A stretch of 64,000 nucleotides of DNA. Source: Phlebiopsis flavidoalba. Its lineage: Eukaryota > Basidiomycota > Agaricomycetes > Polyporales > Phanerochaetaceae. Positions 10,764 through 22,408 of the stretch are shown here, piece by piece. Numbering within the stretch: position 1 is the stretch's first letter; every line of letters begins with the position of its first letter. The translations under genes were made by a program, and so were the position numbers. The stretch lies in contig JAOCPU010000013.1 in assembly GCA_035772785.1 (NCBI GenBank), positions 1-64,000 on the forward strand. Direction: 5' to 3'. The notes beneath the pieces were generated by a model that was given only the letters and a program-made list of their open reading frames with translations, was not told the origin of the DNA and made no database searches.

Positions 10764-12346
10764 CAATCCTAGCATGTTCCAAACTCGATGTAGAGGTCAA
10801 GCCGGGCCTTGGTCTAGGCCAATTCGAGCTTGGTGCGATAGACAATCCTCAATGTAGCCCAATGCTCGACGATTGACTCAAATTTATACGCATAGGCATG
10901 TTTGTGGACAGTGCTTGACATTCTTAGGAATGACCCCCCCATCCTTTCCCAAAGTGGATGTCAAATATGATCCTGATTTGCCGACAACACCCGTGATTCT
11001 GAAACACCTACGACCGCGACCTGGACCTCCTAGTTCTCTGGGAGGCATCAGCGTTTACACAACAATATCTATTAAGAAGTTGCCCAGGACCCACATCCAC
11101 CTGTCACACTGCGATACAACACTATGATTACGTATCATCCCGAAGGAGGTGCTAAGAAGAGTCGGCTGATCAGCAGAGCTTTCGGACCATACATATGTGG
11201 CGACGATTCTACGATACCCTGGTGTATGGTTCAGCTTCGAAGACGACAACCGAACTGAGCCTCTGAGGTTCAGCCTCTATCCACACCTTGAAGACAAGAC
11301 AAGATTGCAGGAGGGTGATTTTAGAGAGAGTGATTGTTTGCCAAAAGACCACAAATGACGAGGCAGATGACGTGCTATCTGAGGTACGAACCTGCGAAGT
11401 AATGCATGGTGATCTGGGAAAGTGGGGGGGCGCCATAGTGAAGGTATGTTGCTCGCTGAAGCGCGTACGAATAATCTATTGAGCCGTTCTGTCACCAACG
11501 GTACATGACGGGCATAACCCTGAACTTCTCACCCGTCTTCCCATCCCCACCAGTCCACGTACGCATAGGCATTATACAAACTGCCCAAGACATGATCTGC
11601 GACCTTGGTTCAACCCATTCGGGTAACATTACAGAGAAGACAACAGGATGATTATACACTCAAAGTCGAAAAAGGACGACCCAGAAATATAGACAGCGGA
11701 TGTATGTCCGCCTGTCTGTCCGTCAGTTTGGAAAGCAATTGACACCGGTAGACTTCTACTAACTACTTTCCAACATGGTCTAGATTTCCTGATATCCGCG
11801 GACCACTCATGTAGTGAAGAAAGATAATCCTTCACACCAACAATAGTAAGTCATGCTTATTCATGGATCTAAGCCGCCACTTATTCGCCTCAGCCTGGGA
11901 CCGCACTTTTTCAACGATACAAGCGGTGGTCCCATGGCAATTGAGGGGCAGCTGAAGATGACGAAGACGGTATGTCATGGAACGCAGGCTTTCATCGGTT
12001 CTAACATTCTATATATACCCAGATACGCCTCCCAGGAAATGGTTTTATGATCGGGTAAGGACTTGATTGGCATTTCAATACCACTTAGTAAGGCTTACAT
12101 GAAAGGCCCAGTTCGAATCGATCAGCCATTTTTCTCAGCCCCGGAGAAGTGCCGCCGACAATGCAGCTCGACCGTACAGATGAAGAGGACGGTCCTGACC
12201 TATACCAAACTCAACCACCAGTACGTCTTCATGGTTAGCAAATGAGAGTATGGATCCATGATATATATTCAGAGCTACTGGGCTTCGACGGCGTCGTCCT
12301 TGAGGTCACCGAATCGGCACATGTGGTGACCGTAATGATGTTTTGA
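10764..12346 (+). CDS. UPF0183 (PHAF1-like) family protein
   Basis: UPF0183 proteins are conserved in eukaryotes; the human member PHAF1 (C16orf70) associates with early autophagic membranes. The first supported exon starts after an acceptor at 10762-10763 and reads KLDVEVKPGLGLGQFELG, the family's N-terminal signature. It is followed by FPKVDVKYDPDLPTTPVIL (about 10940), RLHTISIKKL-like sequence, LRYPGVWFSFEDD (about 11210), FLISADHSCSEE (about 11790) and the conserved end LLGFDGVVLEVTESAHVV with its stop at 12344-12346. The initiating exon was not identified; it should lie in 10509-10760, close to the divergent DPB2 promoter. Many introns and several single-base shifts are needed. Confidence 0.65.
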
Positions 12347-12496
12347 TTCGGATATTGAATTCTCGATCTAGCCGACCAGTATAGTATCTGTAGAAGTATT
12401 TACTGTCATGTTGTATCATATCATCCCGGGCTGCGATATATCGCGATGTATTTCTTATTCTACACGTTGGTTTGTATATCTATATCCCGAGGGCAA

Positions 12497-13522
12497 TCAC
12501 GAGTCCCGTTTGAACACTTCGCTCCAGACGGTCCTGAGCTCCTCCAGACGGCCAATGACCGTCGCGTCCTGTAGGGCTTCTTTTCCATCTGCTCCAATTC
12601 GCTTTGACTTGCCACCCTCCACAGTTTCTAATCCCTGCTCGCAAAAATGCACGCATTGACCCCAGCCATGCTGATGGCGGCGGCGACATTGCTGCGACTG
12701 TCATCGATAAAATAAACATTTCTTGGAATCCGTGATGCCTGCCTTCCGCATGGCCTGTAGGAAGGTGAGTCAATGGGGAACAAAGGACGCGACAAATATT
12801 ATCACCGCATGATAGAACTCGGCTTCTGGTTTGCATGAAAAGTTAGGCTCAGAGTAATCGCAGTAAATGACCCCTTCAATCAAATCGTCCACTCCTAAGA
12901 TGCGTAGCGTAAGCACTCTGTACGCGTGCTATCAAAGTTTTAAGTGGGCCAATAATCTGCAAAATCATGATGTACACACAGTTTTGTACGCGTTAGTCAG
13001 ACCCACACTCGTGCCTTACTGCGATCGATATCCTCGAGCAGTTTACGGAGAGTAGGGTTGGGTTGATCATTTCCTCGAGAGGCAATGAACCATCGCACTT
13101 TTTATCAAAATCTAGGGGGTCTGAGGTCCTGTTTCAGTATTTATGACAGCAATGACATCAAAGAGGCAAATTCTACCCCACCGATCTTCATGGTGCTTGA
13201 CAAGGCCCCGCAATGCAAGACCGTATCGGTGTAGTATTTGTGGTGCAGCTCGGATGCGCGGTCTTCATCCAAGCCGAGACCTACAAAGTATGCTACAACC
13301 GGGTAGCGTAAGAGGTCATATTTGTCATCGTTGCATGTGAACAGCACCGTGGATACGCTCGCCCATTGCTTGTGAGATCTTAGAGCTAGCTGAGTACAGT
13401 GTATTGTCAATGTCCAGAAAGATGACAGGGCGATCATCCGGCCCATTTTCTGCGACATTTCAGTAGTGTTAAAAATGTAAGCTCTCTTCTACATTATGTA
13501 CTTGACTGAGCTCGACGGTCAT
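12497..13522 (-). CDS. HAD-family pyrimidine 5'-nucleotidase-like protein (SDT1/PHM8 type)
   Basis: These HAD hydrolases dephosphorylate pyrimidine nucleotides. Reading the minus strand across frames gives the nucleophile motif FLDIDNTLYSAS (about 13410, the DxDxT motif), YFVGLGLDEDRASELHHKYY (about 13270), a cap region, and YFIDDSRSNVAAA (about 12710, the acidic motif IV). The C-terminus is VEGGKSKRIGADGKEA and then LEELRTVWSEVFKRDS with its stop at 12497-12499. The ATG at 13520-13522 (MTVELSQ) followed by a short intron is the best start, although the splice phase does not fit perfectly. The gene converges on UPF0183 (about 150 bp apart) and diverges from eL6, sharing a promoter region of about 200 bp. 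Confidence 0.7.
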
Positions 13523-13728
13523 CCCGGTCAGTGTGAAACTGTGTGTCGTCGTGGGTGTTTCTGCAAGAGCCCGCTAACGGACCGACTTCTCCGCCATCAT
13601 TTGTGAATTGTGACGGCATTCCTCGTCACAAAGCGCTTGTCACATGTCACGCGAACGCGCCGTCACGCCTCTCCCAGACAGGCAGCCGAGGCCGTCAACA
13701 CATTCAGCAACCCTCAAGATCAACGCAG

Positions 13729-13914
13729 TGAGCACCCTTTCTTGCTGTTCGGGCGTGGAATGCATGCAGAGAGAGGCTAGGATGCTGCTGAGAGGTTGAA
13801 TGGGGTGGTGGGAAGCAGTTTGAGGCTGGATGTCAAGTGTCCGAGGGATGGATGATGCGCTACGCCCGAAACTAGTGAGCCCGTACTTCACTCGTATTGA
13901 CCACTTTGCTCTAG
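13729..13914 (+). other. Probable 5' UTR intron of the eL6 gene
   Basis: A gtgagc donor at 13729 and a ctctag acceptor ending at 13914, directly before the ATG, fit an intron in the 5' UTR, which is frequent in fungal ribosomal protein genes. Confidence 0.5.
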
Positions 13915-14693
13915 ATGGCCCGCAGCAAGGATATCGCCCCCGGCGTTGGACGGCTCTCCCGCTCGCAAGTCTTCGCCCGCCGCGGTCTCTTCAAGGGCCA
14001 GAAAAAGTCGGAGAAGCCGACAGCTGCTGAGGCGGCCTCGACCAAGGAGGTTACCGTCGGCGGTGCCAACAACGGCGGCAAGCGTCTCGTACCCACCTCG
14101 AAGGCGTCACGATTCTACCCCGCTGAGGACGTCCGCCAGCCCAAGAAGAGCCGGAAGAGCCCCAAGCCTGCTTCCCCCCTCCGCTCATCCATCACACCCG
14201 GTACCGTTCTCATCCTCCTCGCTGGTCGCTTCCGGGGCAAGCGGGTGGTGTTCTTGAAGCAGCTCGAGAGCGGCCTCCTGCTGGTCACTGGCCCGTACAA
14301 GGTCAACGGTGTCCCTCTCCGCAGGGTCAAACAGGCCTACGTCATTGCCACCTCCACCAAGGTCGAGCTCGCTGACTTCAAGGTATGCTCTATTCCATTT
14401 ATTCACAGCTGAATCGGTGCACATATATTATATCTCCCTAGGTCGACGAGAAGATCAACGACGCTTACTTCGCTAAGCCCTCGGTCCAAGGGCAAGAACT
14501 CTGCTGAGGAGGAGTTCTTCGCTGAGGGCAAGCCCAAGGCGAAGGAGGCGTTCCCCGAGTCGAAGGCTGCCGACAGAAGGCCGTTGACTCTGCCATCATT
14601 GCCTCCGTTAAGAAGACTGAGTACCTCTCGAAGTACCTCCGGGCAAGCTTCGGCCTCTCGAAGAGCCAGTTCCCTCACCAGCTGGTCTTCTAA
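13915..14693 (+). CDS. RPL6: 60S ribosomal protein eL6
   Basis: A large-subunit ribosomal protein. The ATG at 13915 starts [18 protein letters not shown]. The KOW-like core reads [20 protein letters not shown], then [17 protein letters not shown] (about 14280). An intron with gtatgc donor (14383) and cctag acceptor (14441) splits DFK and [10 protein letters not shown]. Exon 2 needs two nearly compensating one-base shifts (near 14485 and 14570) to read through [20 protein letters not shown] and then [19 protein letters not shown]. It ends FPHQLVF with its stop at 14691-14693. A nonfunctional copy is unlikely, since the rest is fully conserved; sequence error is the simpler reading. Confidence 0.9.
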
Positions 14694-14997
14694 GCGTGGA
14701 ACGGGGCATCTGCGGAGCGGAGGGTAGCTGGAGAGGTTGGGTCGTAGGCGCGACTTTGCAGGAGAGGGTTTCCACTATGTTTTTTTATGATATGCCTGTA
14801 GCACCACCATGATTTTTACCTCTCACAATCCAACTCGCTACCTTGCGAAGGCATACCATATATTATTGTCCTGATCGCATGTACTACACTCGCCCCACAA
14901 AGTGACTGGTCACCAACACACAAGCACTCACAGGAGAACTTCGCATCAATTCAGAGCGTGGAACCCGCGGGCGCTTCATCCTCAAAGTGCGAAATCC

Positions 14998-16419
14998 ATG
15001 TTGGCACTGTCCCAACCCACCACTCGGGCTGCAACGCGATATGCACCCCGGGTCCAGCTCGCAAGGAGGTGCAAGGCTCATGGGTTTGGGCAGCCTCGGA
15101 CGTTAGTTACAGAAGCCGTTCAACAGGGCTCAAATGGCTTCCTTGACCTCGCACTGGCCATTCCATTTCCGGAGTCCATCCCGCCATACTCCGGAACGAT
15201 TATTCTCTTCACGGTAGCTAGTCGACTACTGCTCACAGTTCCTTTCTCAATATGGGTACGTTGGATCGTAACGCTCGCTGCAACGCAACTCACTGTAGCC
15301 GTAGGCCAAGAAGCGGCAATGGAAGACGGAGGAAGTCGTAGTACCACAATTGATGAAGGAACGACTGCTATCCTTCAAGAGGTGCATCGAGGGATGCAAA
15401 AAGATGGATTCCGCGGAACCCGAGAAGAAGCTCAAGTTGAGCATGCGAAAACGTGCTAAGCCACTGGTATGTCCTCGTTGAGCCTTCGTCTTTTATACGC
15501 TCGACTCAAACATGAATGAAGCTACAAGCTCGGCAAAAGGAGCTCTGCAAGGAAAATGGCTGCTCGGTGCTCCCCACCATGCTTATACCTCCGATAACAC
15601 AACTCCCGCTCTTCGTCGGCACCTCCATGATGCTCGGCAGAGCCGCCGCGTCGCCCACCGTCTTCGACTCCGAGTCGTTCTTGACTCTTACGTCTCTGTC
15701 ACACGGCGACCCGACCGGGACCCTGGGCCCATCCTCCTGGGCGTGCTCACGTTCGCAAACGTCGACGCGTCGCGCTGGTTCATGACTCCCGAGGCGCGTC
15801 TGCGCGAGCAGCAGGTCGCCGAGTGGACCGCGAAGCGGCGCGAGAATGGGGAGACCGTCATCGAGCCGAAGAAGATATTCCAGACGACCATGCGGATAGC
15901 TTCGGTCGGGCGTATCCTCATTGCTGCGCTGGTGCCTGGGTATGTCTCCCGCCTCGCTATGGCGCTCGGGTCGCTTGCTGACGCAATCCTGTAGAGTATA
16001 CAATTGTACTGGGTCACCTCGGCTGCGTTTTGGTCTCGTGCAGACTTGGGTACTGGATTGGTGGGACCATCGGAGGCGCACTGCGCGTAAACTCGCAGCG
16101 GATGCTACCGCACCAGCTGTAGCATCAACGGCGACTTCACAAGTGTCGCCAAACACAAACGCAACGGACCAAGCGCTTTGGCCGCGCGCCCTGATGGTAC
16201 GTGTCTAGTTTGTTCCGCCCCCACGGATGACTTGAAACAGTGGGTTGGACCGTGAGCCCACAACTACAGCTCTCAGGAGCGTGTGGTTCGCGATGCCTTC
16301 GTCTTGATCTAATATGAACATTTGCGGCTTGCATTATGACCTCTGAGAGGCACTCGGTAACTTAATCTTTTGTCTACAGGTCGAAAAAACCAATTGTCCC
16401 ATGCAAGAGCCCCGAATAA
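14998..16419 (+). CDS. COX18: Mitochondrial inner-membrane insertase COX18 (Oxa1 family)
   Basis: Members of the Oxa1/YidC family insert proteins into the inner membrane; Cox18 exports the Cox2 C-terminus. The ATG at 14998 starts an Arg/Ser-rich presequence (MLALSQPTTRAATRYAPRVQ), then IPPYSGTIILFTVASRLLLT, a membrane segment. After an intron ending near 15530 follow LQARQKELCKENGCS, PTMLIPPITQLPLFVGTSMM (the family's conserved membrane segment), and WFMTPEARLREQQV, with the last membrane segment continuing after an intron near 15940-15990 as VQLYWVTSAAFGLVQTWVL. A shift is needed near 15430. The C-terminal exon after an intron starting at 16199 is tentative; the stop at 16417-16419 is my best choice. 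The gene converges on the DUF7704 gene with a gap of about 36 bp. Confidence 0.75.
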
Positions 16420-16455
16420 ATCATGTAATGCGGCCGCGCTCACGAGCGATGATGT

Positions 16456-17030
16456 CTACACCTTCTTCACGATGTGCCCGTCTCTGCTATCCATGTACCT
16501 CCCTACTCCCATATGCCCATGCGAGTCGTGGGACCATAGAATGATGCCCGTGACGATTGTGACCCCATAAGATCCCCCTCCCATTTTTGTAACTGCCCAC
16601 CGGTCGTCGCCTACCGCCCAGAGGGTGAGGATTATATGGAGGAAATCGACCAGTAGCAGTGGCGTGAGGAGGGCCCCGACAACCTTTTCTTGTATCGCGG
16701 GTTGTGACCATAGGTATTTGCGGGCGGCCCATAGCACGAAGGCGTTCAGGAGTCCCAAGAGTCCCACGGTATGCGCGAGCGTGCATCTAAAGGTCACGAT
16801 TGCAAGCTCTCGGCAAGGGGCCTAACGGGAGCTCATGTTCTGGCCATGGGGCTTGCTGTATGTATGTCTCGAGTGCGCCGTGAGCCGGGGGAATGTGAAC
16901 AAAAAGAGTTGTGCTCACCTGCTCTGGGGGTAGAGGAGCGCGCTCAGGCAGCCTCCCAAGGCAAGTATGGGCTCGAAGCAGCCGAACATGAACCAGTAGA
17001 AGCCCGGAAGGGCAGTATTGTGGGCGTCAT
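16456..17030 (-). CDS. DUF7704 family membrane protein
   Basis: A small fungal integral membrane family of unknown function with about four helices. Minus-strand exon 1 (from the ATG at 17028-17030) reads LPGFYWFMFGCFEPILALGG and then CLSALLYPQS after a one-base shift close to the start, ending at a gtgagc donor near 16918. Exon 2 reads LAHTVGLLGLLNAFVLWAARKY, split here as LAHTVGLLGLLNAF and VLWAARKYLWSQPAIQEKVV; then LLTPLLLVDFLHIILTLWA (helix), VTIVTGIILWSHDS and GVGRYMDSRDG, with its stop at 16456-16458. The assignment rests on remembered family patterns. Confidence 0.6.
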
Positions 17031-17933
17031 GGTATTGAGAGCAGGCGGCGAAGGATTCCGTCTCCTGAATACGCTATCTTTCGAGTATAAGAATGGAACG
17101 ATCACCAACAACCCGAGAAGAGTGTCATCTCGTATTACAGTACTGACCGCGTCAGGCTATGAGATGCAAGAGCGTTTGCTCAGCCAACCAGACAGATGGA
17201 GTTTGATGCAAGCGGAATGGGGTGGTTTTATGAGGGCTGGGGACAAGGCACAGGCGTCGGCGAGGGCCACGGCAGGCCTTGCGGTTCCGCAGGGGTGATC
17301 GAGCTGTGGCAGGCTCGGACCATCCGGGCATGGCGGATCTCTCCTCTATACATGCAGTGCTGCACAATGGCGTGCGCTGCGGAACCGAAACCAGGCAGCC
17401 GCCCTGCCCTTTGGGCCCAAGTGTGCGCGAGCTTGCCCTAAACGACCTATTTTATGACGCCCGGCTGCTCGATTCGCGGACTCCCATCTTACAACCACGG
17501 TACCATTTCTTACCCAGGCAGTCAGCTAGATGAGAAACACGCTGTTCAGCTAAATGGCAGGACCAAGACCGCTCTCACCTCCACTTGGGGATGAGGGTTA
17601 TAATGCTCGCGTCCTAGTGCTCTCAGCACCTCATGGGACGTGAGCTTCGCTCCTTCTCAACATCTCTACCCCTAACTCTTTATACCTTTCGCAATAAAAT
17701 TTGTTTACACGATGCTCCCAAACGTCCGAGTCAGACCCAGCAAGAAATGAATGACAAGCCACAGCCGCCGCCTCCACATCTAAATCTTCTCATTCGCCAT
17801 GTTACAGGACCGCCAGTACAAGTCGCTACTAAAATATAGACGGGCGCTCACAACTTTTACGTTCTTGTTGGAATGCCACCACCTCTATCTTGCTGATCCA
17901 TGTCCTGAACGCCATAGCCAGGACAGGTTCTCC
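17031..17933. other. Divergent promoter region, no recognised gene
   Basis: This 0.9-kb gap lies between the starts of the DUF7704 gene (minus) and the fluoride exporter (plus). Open frames here, such as 16771-17298, have no family motifs and look like chance frames in GC-rich DNA. Confidence 0.45.
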
Positions 17934-19616
17934 ATGTCGACGCCGCTTGTTGCTGATGAACTAAGCTGCTGGCAAACCTGGCCTTGCCCGGCGCCGTGGA
18001 GACCGACTTTAGCTCGGAACTGCCTGGAACATACGCTCGTCGTGTGCAGAGGACGCCCAGAGACGCCAGAGCTCTGGTTAGTGCGGAAGAGCCCCCAAGT
18101 GGCGAAGAGACCGCGTCGTTGACCACCTCCGATGAGGAAAAAGGCTGGACGCCAGGCAGCAAAAGCCCGCCTGTTCTTCGCCCGCTCTCCATAGTCGTCT
18201 GAGCTCGGAACATTCGAGCGGAGGGCCTCGATAGACGACTGCCAGGTGTCTGTGGTTTCTGCAGACCGGGCCGCCCAGCGAAAGTAGAACCGCCCCCAAT
18301 CTACCTAAGCCACACGCCCAAGGCCTCTAACACCCCATTTTCCCCGCATGTAATCGCGCTTCTCATGCCCGCTTCAATATTTGGGGCGCTGGCAAGGGTG
18401 GGACTCCGTCGCTCTGACCAACTACGACGGGAGGGAAATCTTCCCCCCTTGCCGGCGTGGGTGCAAGCCCGCGCGGATGCCTTGTCATGGGGTTTGCTCG
18501 TTGGGATGAAGGAACCGATAGGAGAGTTGTGAGTACTATCCAGAGTGTATGCGCGGGAGCAAAGGCTGACAGGAATCGAAGCTATGGACCCTTGTATACG
18601 GCAATAACCACACGGGTTTCTGCGGACTTCAAAAACTGACCTACGCTCTCCAGCTGGCAGCTGGACGTGTTCAGTTTCCTGCTCAACACCCACACACTCG
18701 CATCGCGATTGGTTCCGAGACTGGTGCGTTCATGAGATTTTTCATTTATGAAGGGGTGACTGAGCTGACAAGCGGCACTAGGTTTATATAGACGGTCTAG
18801 GGCAAGACCATATTTTCACCATTTGCCATCTATTCTATCTGCTGTTGACCTTTAAGGAAGCCATCTTGCGGCTTCTTCGGGCAGGATCCCTACATTCCCC
18901 TCACGGAATTACCGGACTCTCCCACGCGACCAATAAGGCTGCGATACACCATCACCGCGGTGCTGTCTGTACGCTCATATATGCCTTGCTGGGCGCTAGT
19001 CCTTGCGTACATGTCGCGCAAATTGGTCTCCCCCGCGTTCGGTCATGGAGCCCAACCGCAGCCGATCCGTTTTTTTTTTTTCTTATTGTTCTTTTTATTG
19101 TTTTTTTTTTTCTTCTTTTTGTTTCTTCATTCTCCGAGGCACGCTGCTAGCCTGTTTACAATCCTTTCTCGATCAAAGGGTTCAACCGCCTTCTCTAGCT
19201 GTTTCCCCCTCGGAAAAAAAACATTCAACCGCGAACTTCAGTTCGCCGGGAAACCGGGGTGGCCCCCCCCCCGGGCCTGAATCGGAAGCCGTTGTCATGT
19301 CCTGCAGTAGTTCCCCCGAAGGATCCCCGCCGGCGCCGAAACGGCATTGGCGGCGTGCTATGGCGTGATAGGTCATGATTGGGGGACGGTTTCCTGCGTG
19401 TGTCTTTTACCCCACTTGTTCAGCACCTTTGCCCACCGAGGTGGAAGGCGCCTGAACCGCCGTGTGGCAAGAGAAGGCCTGGTTTCTATGTTCCTCCTGA
19501 GTTGGGTTGAACGTGCAAGTGGACCTAGTGCGCATCAGTTTGTCTTGGATCACTCTTATTGGGGCCCGGTAACGTGTAGCGAGACGGTCACCTGTGTCGT
19601 GGAACTCGCTTCATGA
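17934..19616 (+). CDS. FEX1: Fluoride export protein FEX (CrcB family, fused two-domain form)
   Basis: Fungal FEX proteins are plasma-membrane fluoride channels made of two fused CrcB halves. The ATG at 17934 starts MSTPLVADEL, followed by a low-complexity cytosolic tail (PRDARALVSAEEPPSGEE). Half one reads FSPHVIALLMPASIFGALAR (about 18340), LSWGLLVGMKEPIGEL and LYTAITTGFCG (about 18595). Half two, recovered across frame shifts, shows IHHHRGAV/RYTITAV-like sequence (about 18940), a degraded FPLGTFTANF (about 19205-19240), a degraded DGxCxCLTTxxSTFATEVEG (about 19386-19450) and MFLLSWVE, ending SETVTCVVELAS with its stop at 19614-19616. A T-rich tract of about 60 bp interrupts the second half. 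Identity is firm for half one and inferred for half two. Confidence 0.6.
19067..19128 (+). repeat. T-rich low-complexity tract
   Basis: Long runs of T broken by single C, A or G bases, lying inside the second half of the fluoride exporter gene. It could be an intron polypyrimidine stretch or an expansion. Confidence 0.6.
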
Positions 19617-19680
19617 GATGATTACCCTTTAGTCTGTGAGGAACTATTTGCTGGGATCGCTACCATTGTTATACATATTT

Positions 19681-20511
19681 TTAATCCAACATTGCTTCTT
19701 TTGTTTTTTCCGTCAAATACATTAACCGTTTGACAGCGCCGAACACGGCCTCGGCGCAATCACAGCGTAAATTCCTATCTCCCGTGGAAATATTGACCGT
19801 GTCATGCGCCAGCTTTCTGGTCCGTTTGGTCGGGAGTGTGTATCTGCGCATCGTTCGTCTGTCTAAACCATATCTTAACAAAGCAAATAAAACTATCGAT
19901 CCTATTACACCCGTCGCGACACTCGGGTGGTGGGAGTGGCCCAGTGGTGTGTGGAGCCATCCCGCGGAGGGCGTGGGTGTACTGGGGGACTCGAGATCAT
20001 CTTCGTGATTTCGCACAGCGCTGAGACTGCGTGGAGTTCAAGTTTCGCCGGGATTTTGGCAGGCGTCGCACTCGGTCATCCTCGTGGCTGGGGCCACGTT
20101 CTGGAGTTGTTAGCTGACGGTCGTTGCACTTGAATCCGCACCAGTTACTGCTCTCCGTTGCGGCCTCTACTTTATGGTCACGGGGGCACGTCACCGACGG
20201 CAGGAGGACGGACGTTCTACCAGGGACGCGCAGGAGGGCGAGTTCGAGGACGCAGAGGAGGGCCCCTCCGTGAGCGGCGTCGGCGAGGGGGATGAAGTCA
20301 ATGCAGGAGGCCCAGGCGAGGAAGTAATACCAGTGAGTACGAGTCCGCGACGTCGCTGGGTCTGCGCCATTTGGATTGGGCCGTCCCTGTGTGGCCGGAC
20401 GATGATATCGTCTAACAGTGTACATACCTCTCCGGTGACCACAGGGAGGTCTTCAGTCCACGGATCGGCTCGACCTTCGATACCGTGTGATCGTGTGGGG
20501 GATCTCTGCAC
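19681..20511 (-). CDS. Unidentified protein, tentative
   Basis: Minus-strand frames 19681-20016 and 19997-20425 together suggest a coding stretch. One has a hydrophobic segment GVIGSIVLFALLRYGL and a basic tail ending YLTEKTKEAMLD with its stop at 19681-19683. The other has WYYFLAWASCIDFIPLADAA and LLCVLELALL, possible membrane helices. I do not recognise a family and cannot connect exons. It would converge on the fluoride exporter 65 bp away. It may be a membrane protein of about four helices or chance frames. Confidence 0.25.
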
Positions 20512-20516
20512 TGGTT

Positions 20517-22408
20517 TTGCGCTCGTCTGCCCGTGACATAGCTGGAATACTTCTGCGTAGTGTTTATCGGGATGGACTCTCTCATCCTGAGGTATTGACT
20601 TTGCAAATCTTTGGAACGGTTCTCAAACGCGGATGGTGCCTATTTGTCTGTGAGAGGAGAAGCCATTGGGAGGATGGGTTCTCGATGTTGAGCCAGGGTT
20701 CCTCACGGCCCCTTGACATTGTGTGCGGCCACGACATTTGACATCGCGAGGGGGTAGACGAAGAGACAAAAACAAGATACCCGATGTGCTTCCATCGGTG
20801 AAGCTTCAGCTGCAAAACTACTGTATGGCCCTTTGTGCACCAACGTTTCATCTTGACCCGAGCATGGGGACTCCAGGCGATGGTACGATGCCTGATTTTG
20901 CCCACACTCCTTAATGTTCGCTAATGACTCTCACGCTTGTATTAGGTTGAACAAATACGAAAAACAATGTTTTTGGGTCGTGTCCACGATTCTTCTGCAA
21001 AGGTACTAACATTGTTACCGTGCTTGGAAAGTCGGATCTCCCCGGCTATGACACCATGTGAAGCTCTATGTGTCCGAACTGCAACGAACGAATATTTATT
21101 ACGCCCACCAATTAGCCGTTTCCAGGGTGTAGATGGGTGCGCGTAAGCGGGTATATTCACACTTCTACTACATATAGATACTGCTGATGCAGCGAACATG
21201 TACTAGGGGCATTCTTTGGCACGGGGGGGCGACATATTCCCCACATTCTCTCTTTACCGTTAAAGCTACCTCGATACTGTGATTTGCACGCCCTGCGCCC
21301 TTCTCCAAGCCAAAGCTTGGCATAGCATCGCCGCGTACGCACCGAGAAAAGGAAGAAGAGGCTGGATCGTCTACGTTCACAAAAACCCCAAATCCCTACA
21401 CGGCGTGGATCAGCAAAAAAGGCCAACGAAGGCGAGGTCTACCGGATCCCAAGATCTACGGTGTTTCCGGGGTCGTAGTAGTGAGCTCGCGAATTGAACG
21501 GCCTTCCGCGCATGCAGTTTGGATGGCGCAGGGGCTTGCGCCCTCAGGGGACGCTGCGGCGGCGTGAACGGGACATAGGGTGGATTGGTAGGGGCAGGTT
21601 CTACCGGAAAGACGATGGCCCAGGAGTTACGGGACGACGATGACGTTAGCAGTCATACCCCAAGATGACCCGGACCGTCCTTCATGGAGGACTTTTGGGT
21701 ACCCTGTACGTTACGTGGCGCTCTAATCAATTCGTACAGGGGGAGTGCACTCAGGGCGAACTTTAATAACTGTATTATATTAATAGGGTAGGACGACCAC
21801 GGGGGACGGCGACGAGGATGAAGAGGATAGAAGAGGTAGGAAGAGGAAGAGGACGGTGGGTATAGCGGGGGGGCCAGCGGCCACGGCCGTGTGCGGGGGG
21901 CATGACAATCCCACAACCACTCCCCGACGACCGGGGTCCCCGCGCCATCCAGGTGCGAATCCGCCACGTACCCCGCGGGGACGCGCTCAGCCCCTGGTTC
22001 ACACCTCGCCGACGGCCCAAAAGCTGGCAGCCAATACCGTGTGCGCGAGTCAAGGTCACGCGGCAGTGGGGTCCCGTCCAGAGCAGCCGCTCACTGACCT
22101 GTACATACACACTTTACCCTTCGATTTTTTCTTATACAGTATTCACTAATTCGGCTGTGCTCAATGGGACATGTAGGGGCTTTCTTGTATGTCTTTCGCC
22201 CCCGCCTTTGAAAGGCACGACGCGTGGACGTGTAGAGTAAATGAACATAAATGCTCGAATTTCTTAGCGCCCGTAATTACAATCGTGAGAATGGCTTAGG
22301 TTAAGGCGTGACTGTACCAATTCCAAAGCCACCGAATTTGCCGCCCGTCGCGCATCCGAGGTCGCATAGATCGGTTACTCATCAAGGCTCCTCAAGACTT
22401 CAAGAAAA
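20517..22408. other. No recognisable gene
   Basis: Nearly 1.9 kb with only short frames on both strands. A minus-strand stretch at about 21500-21970 is proline-rich (for example PTNPPYVPFTPPQRPL) with one hydrophobic segment, and could be a degraded exon. The last 250 bases are likely promoter and 5' UTR of eL36. Confidence 0.35.

Noticed and set aside
20440..20540. A plus-strand segment resembling the last helix of a CrcB fluoride channel
   Set aside because: The proper second CrcB half, with STFATEV-like and SWVE motifs, was found at 19205-19616, so this lone match is probably chance.
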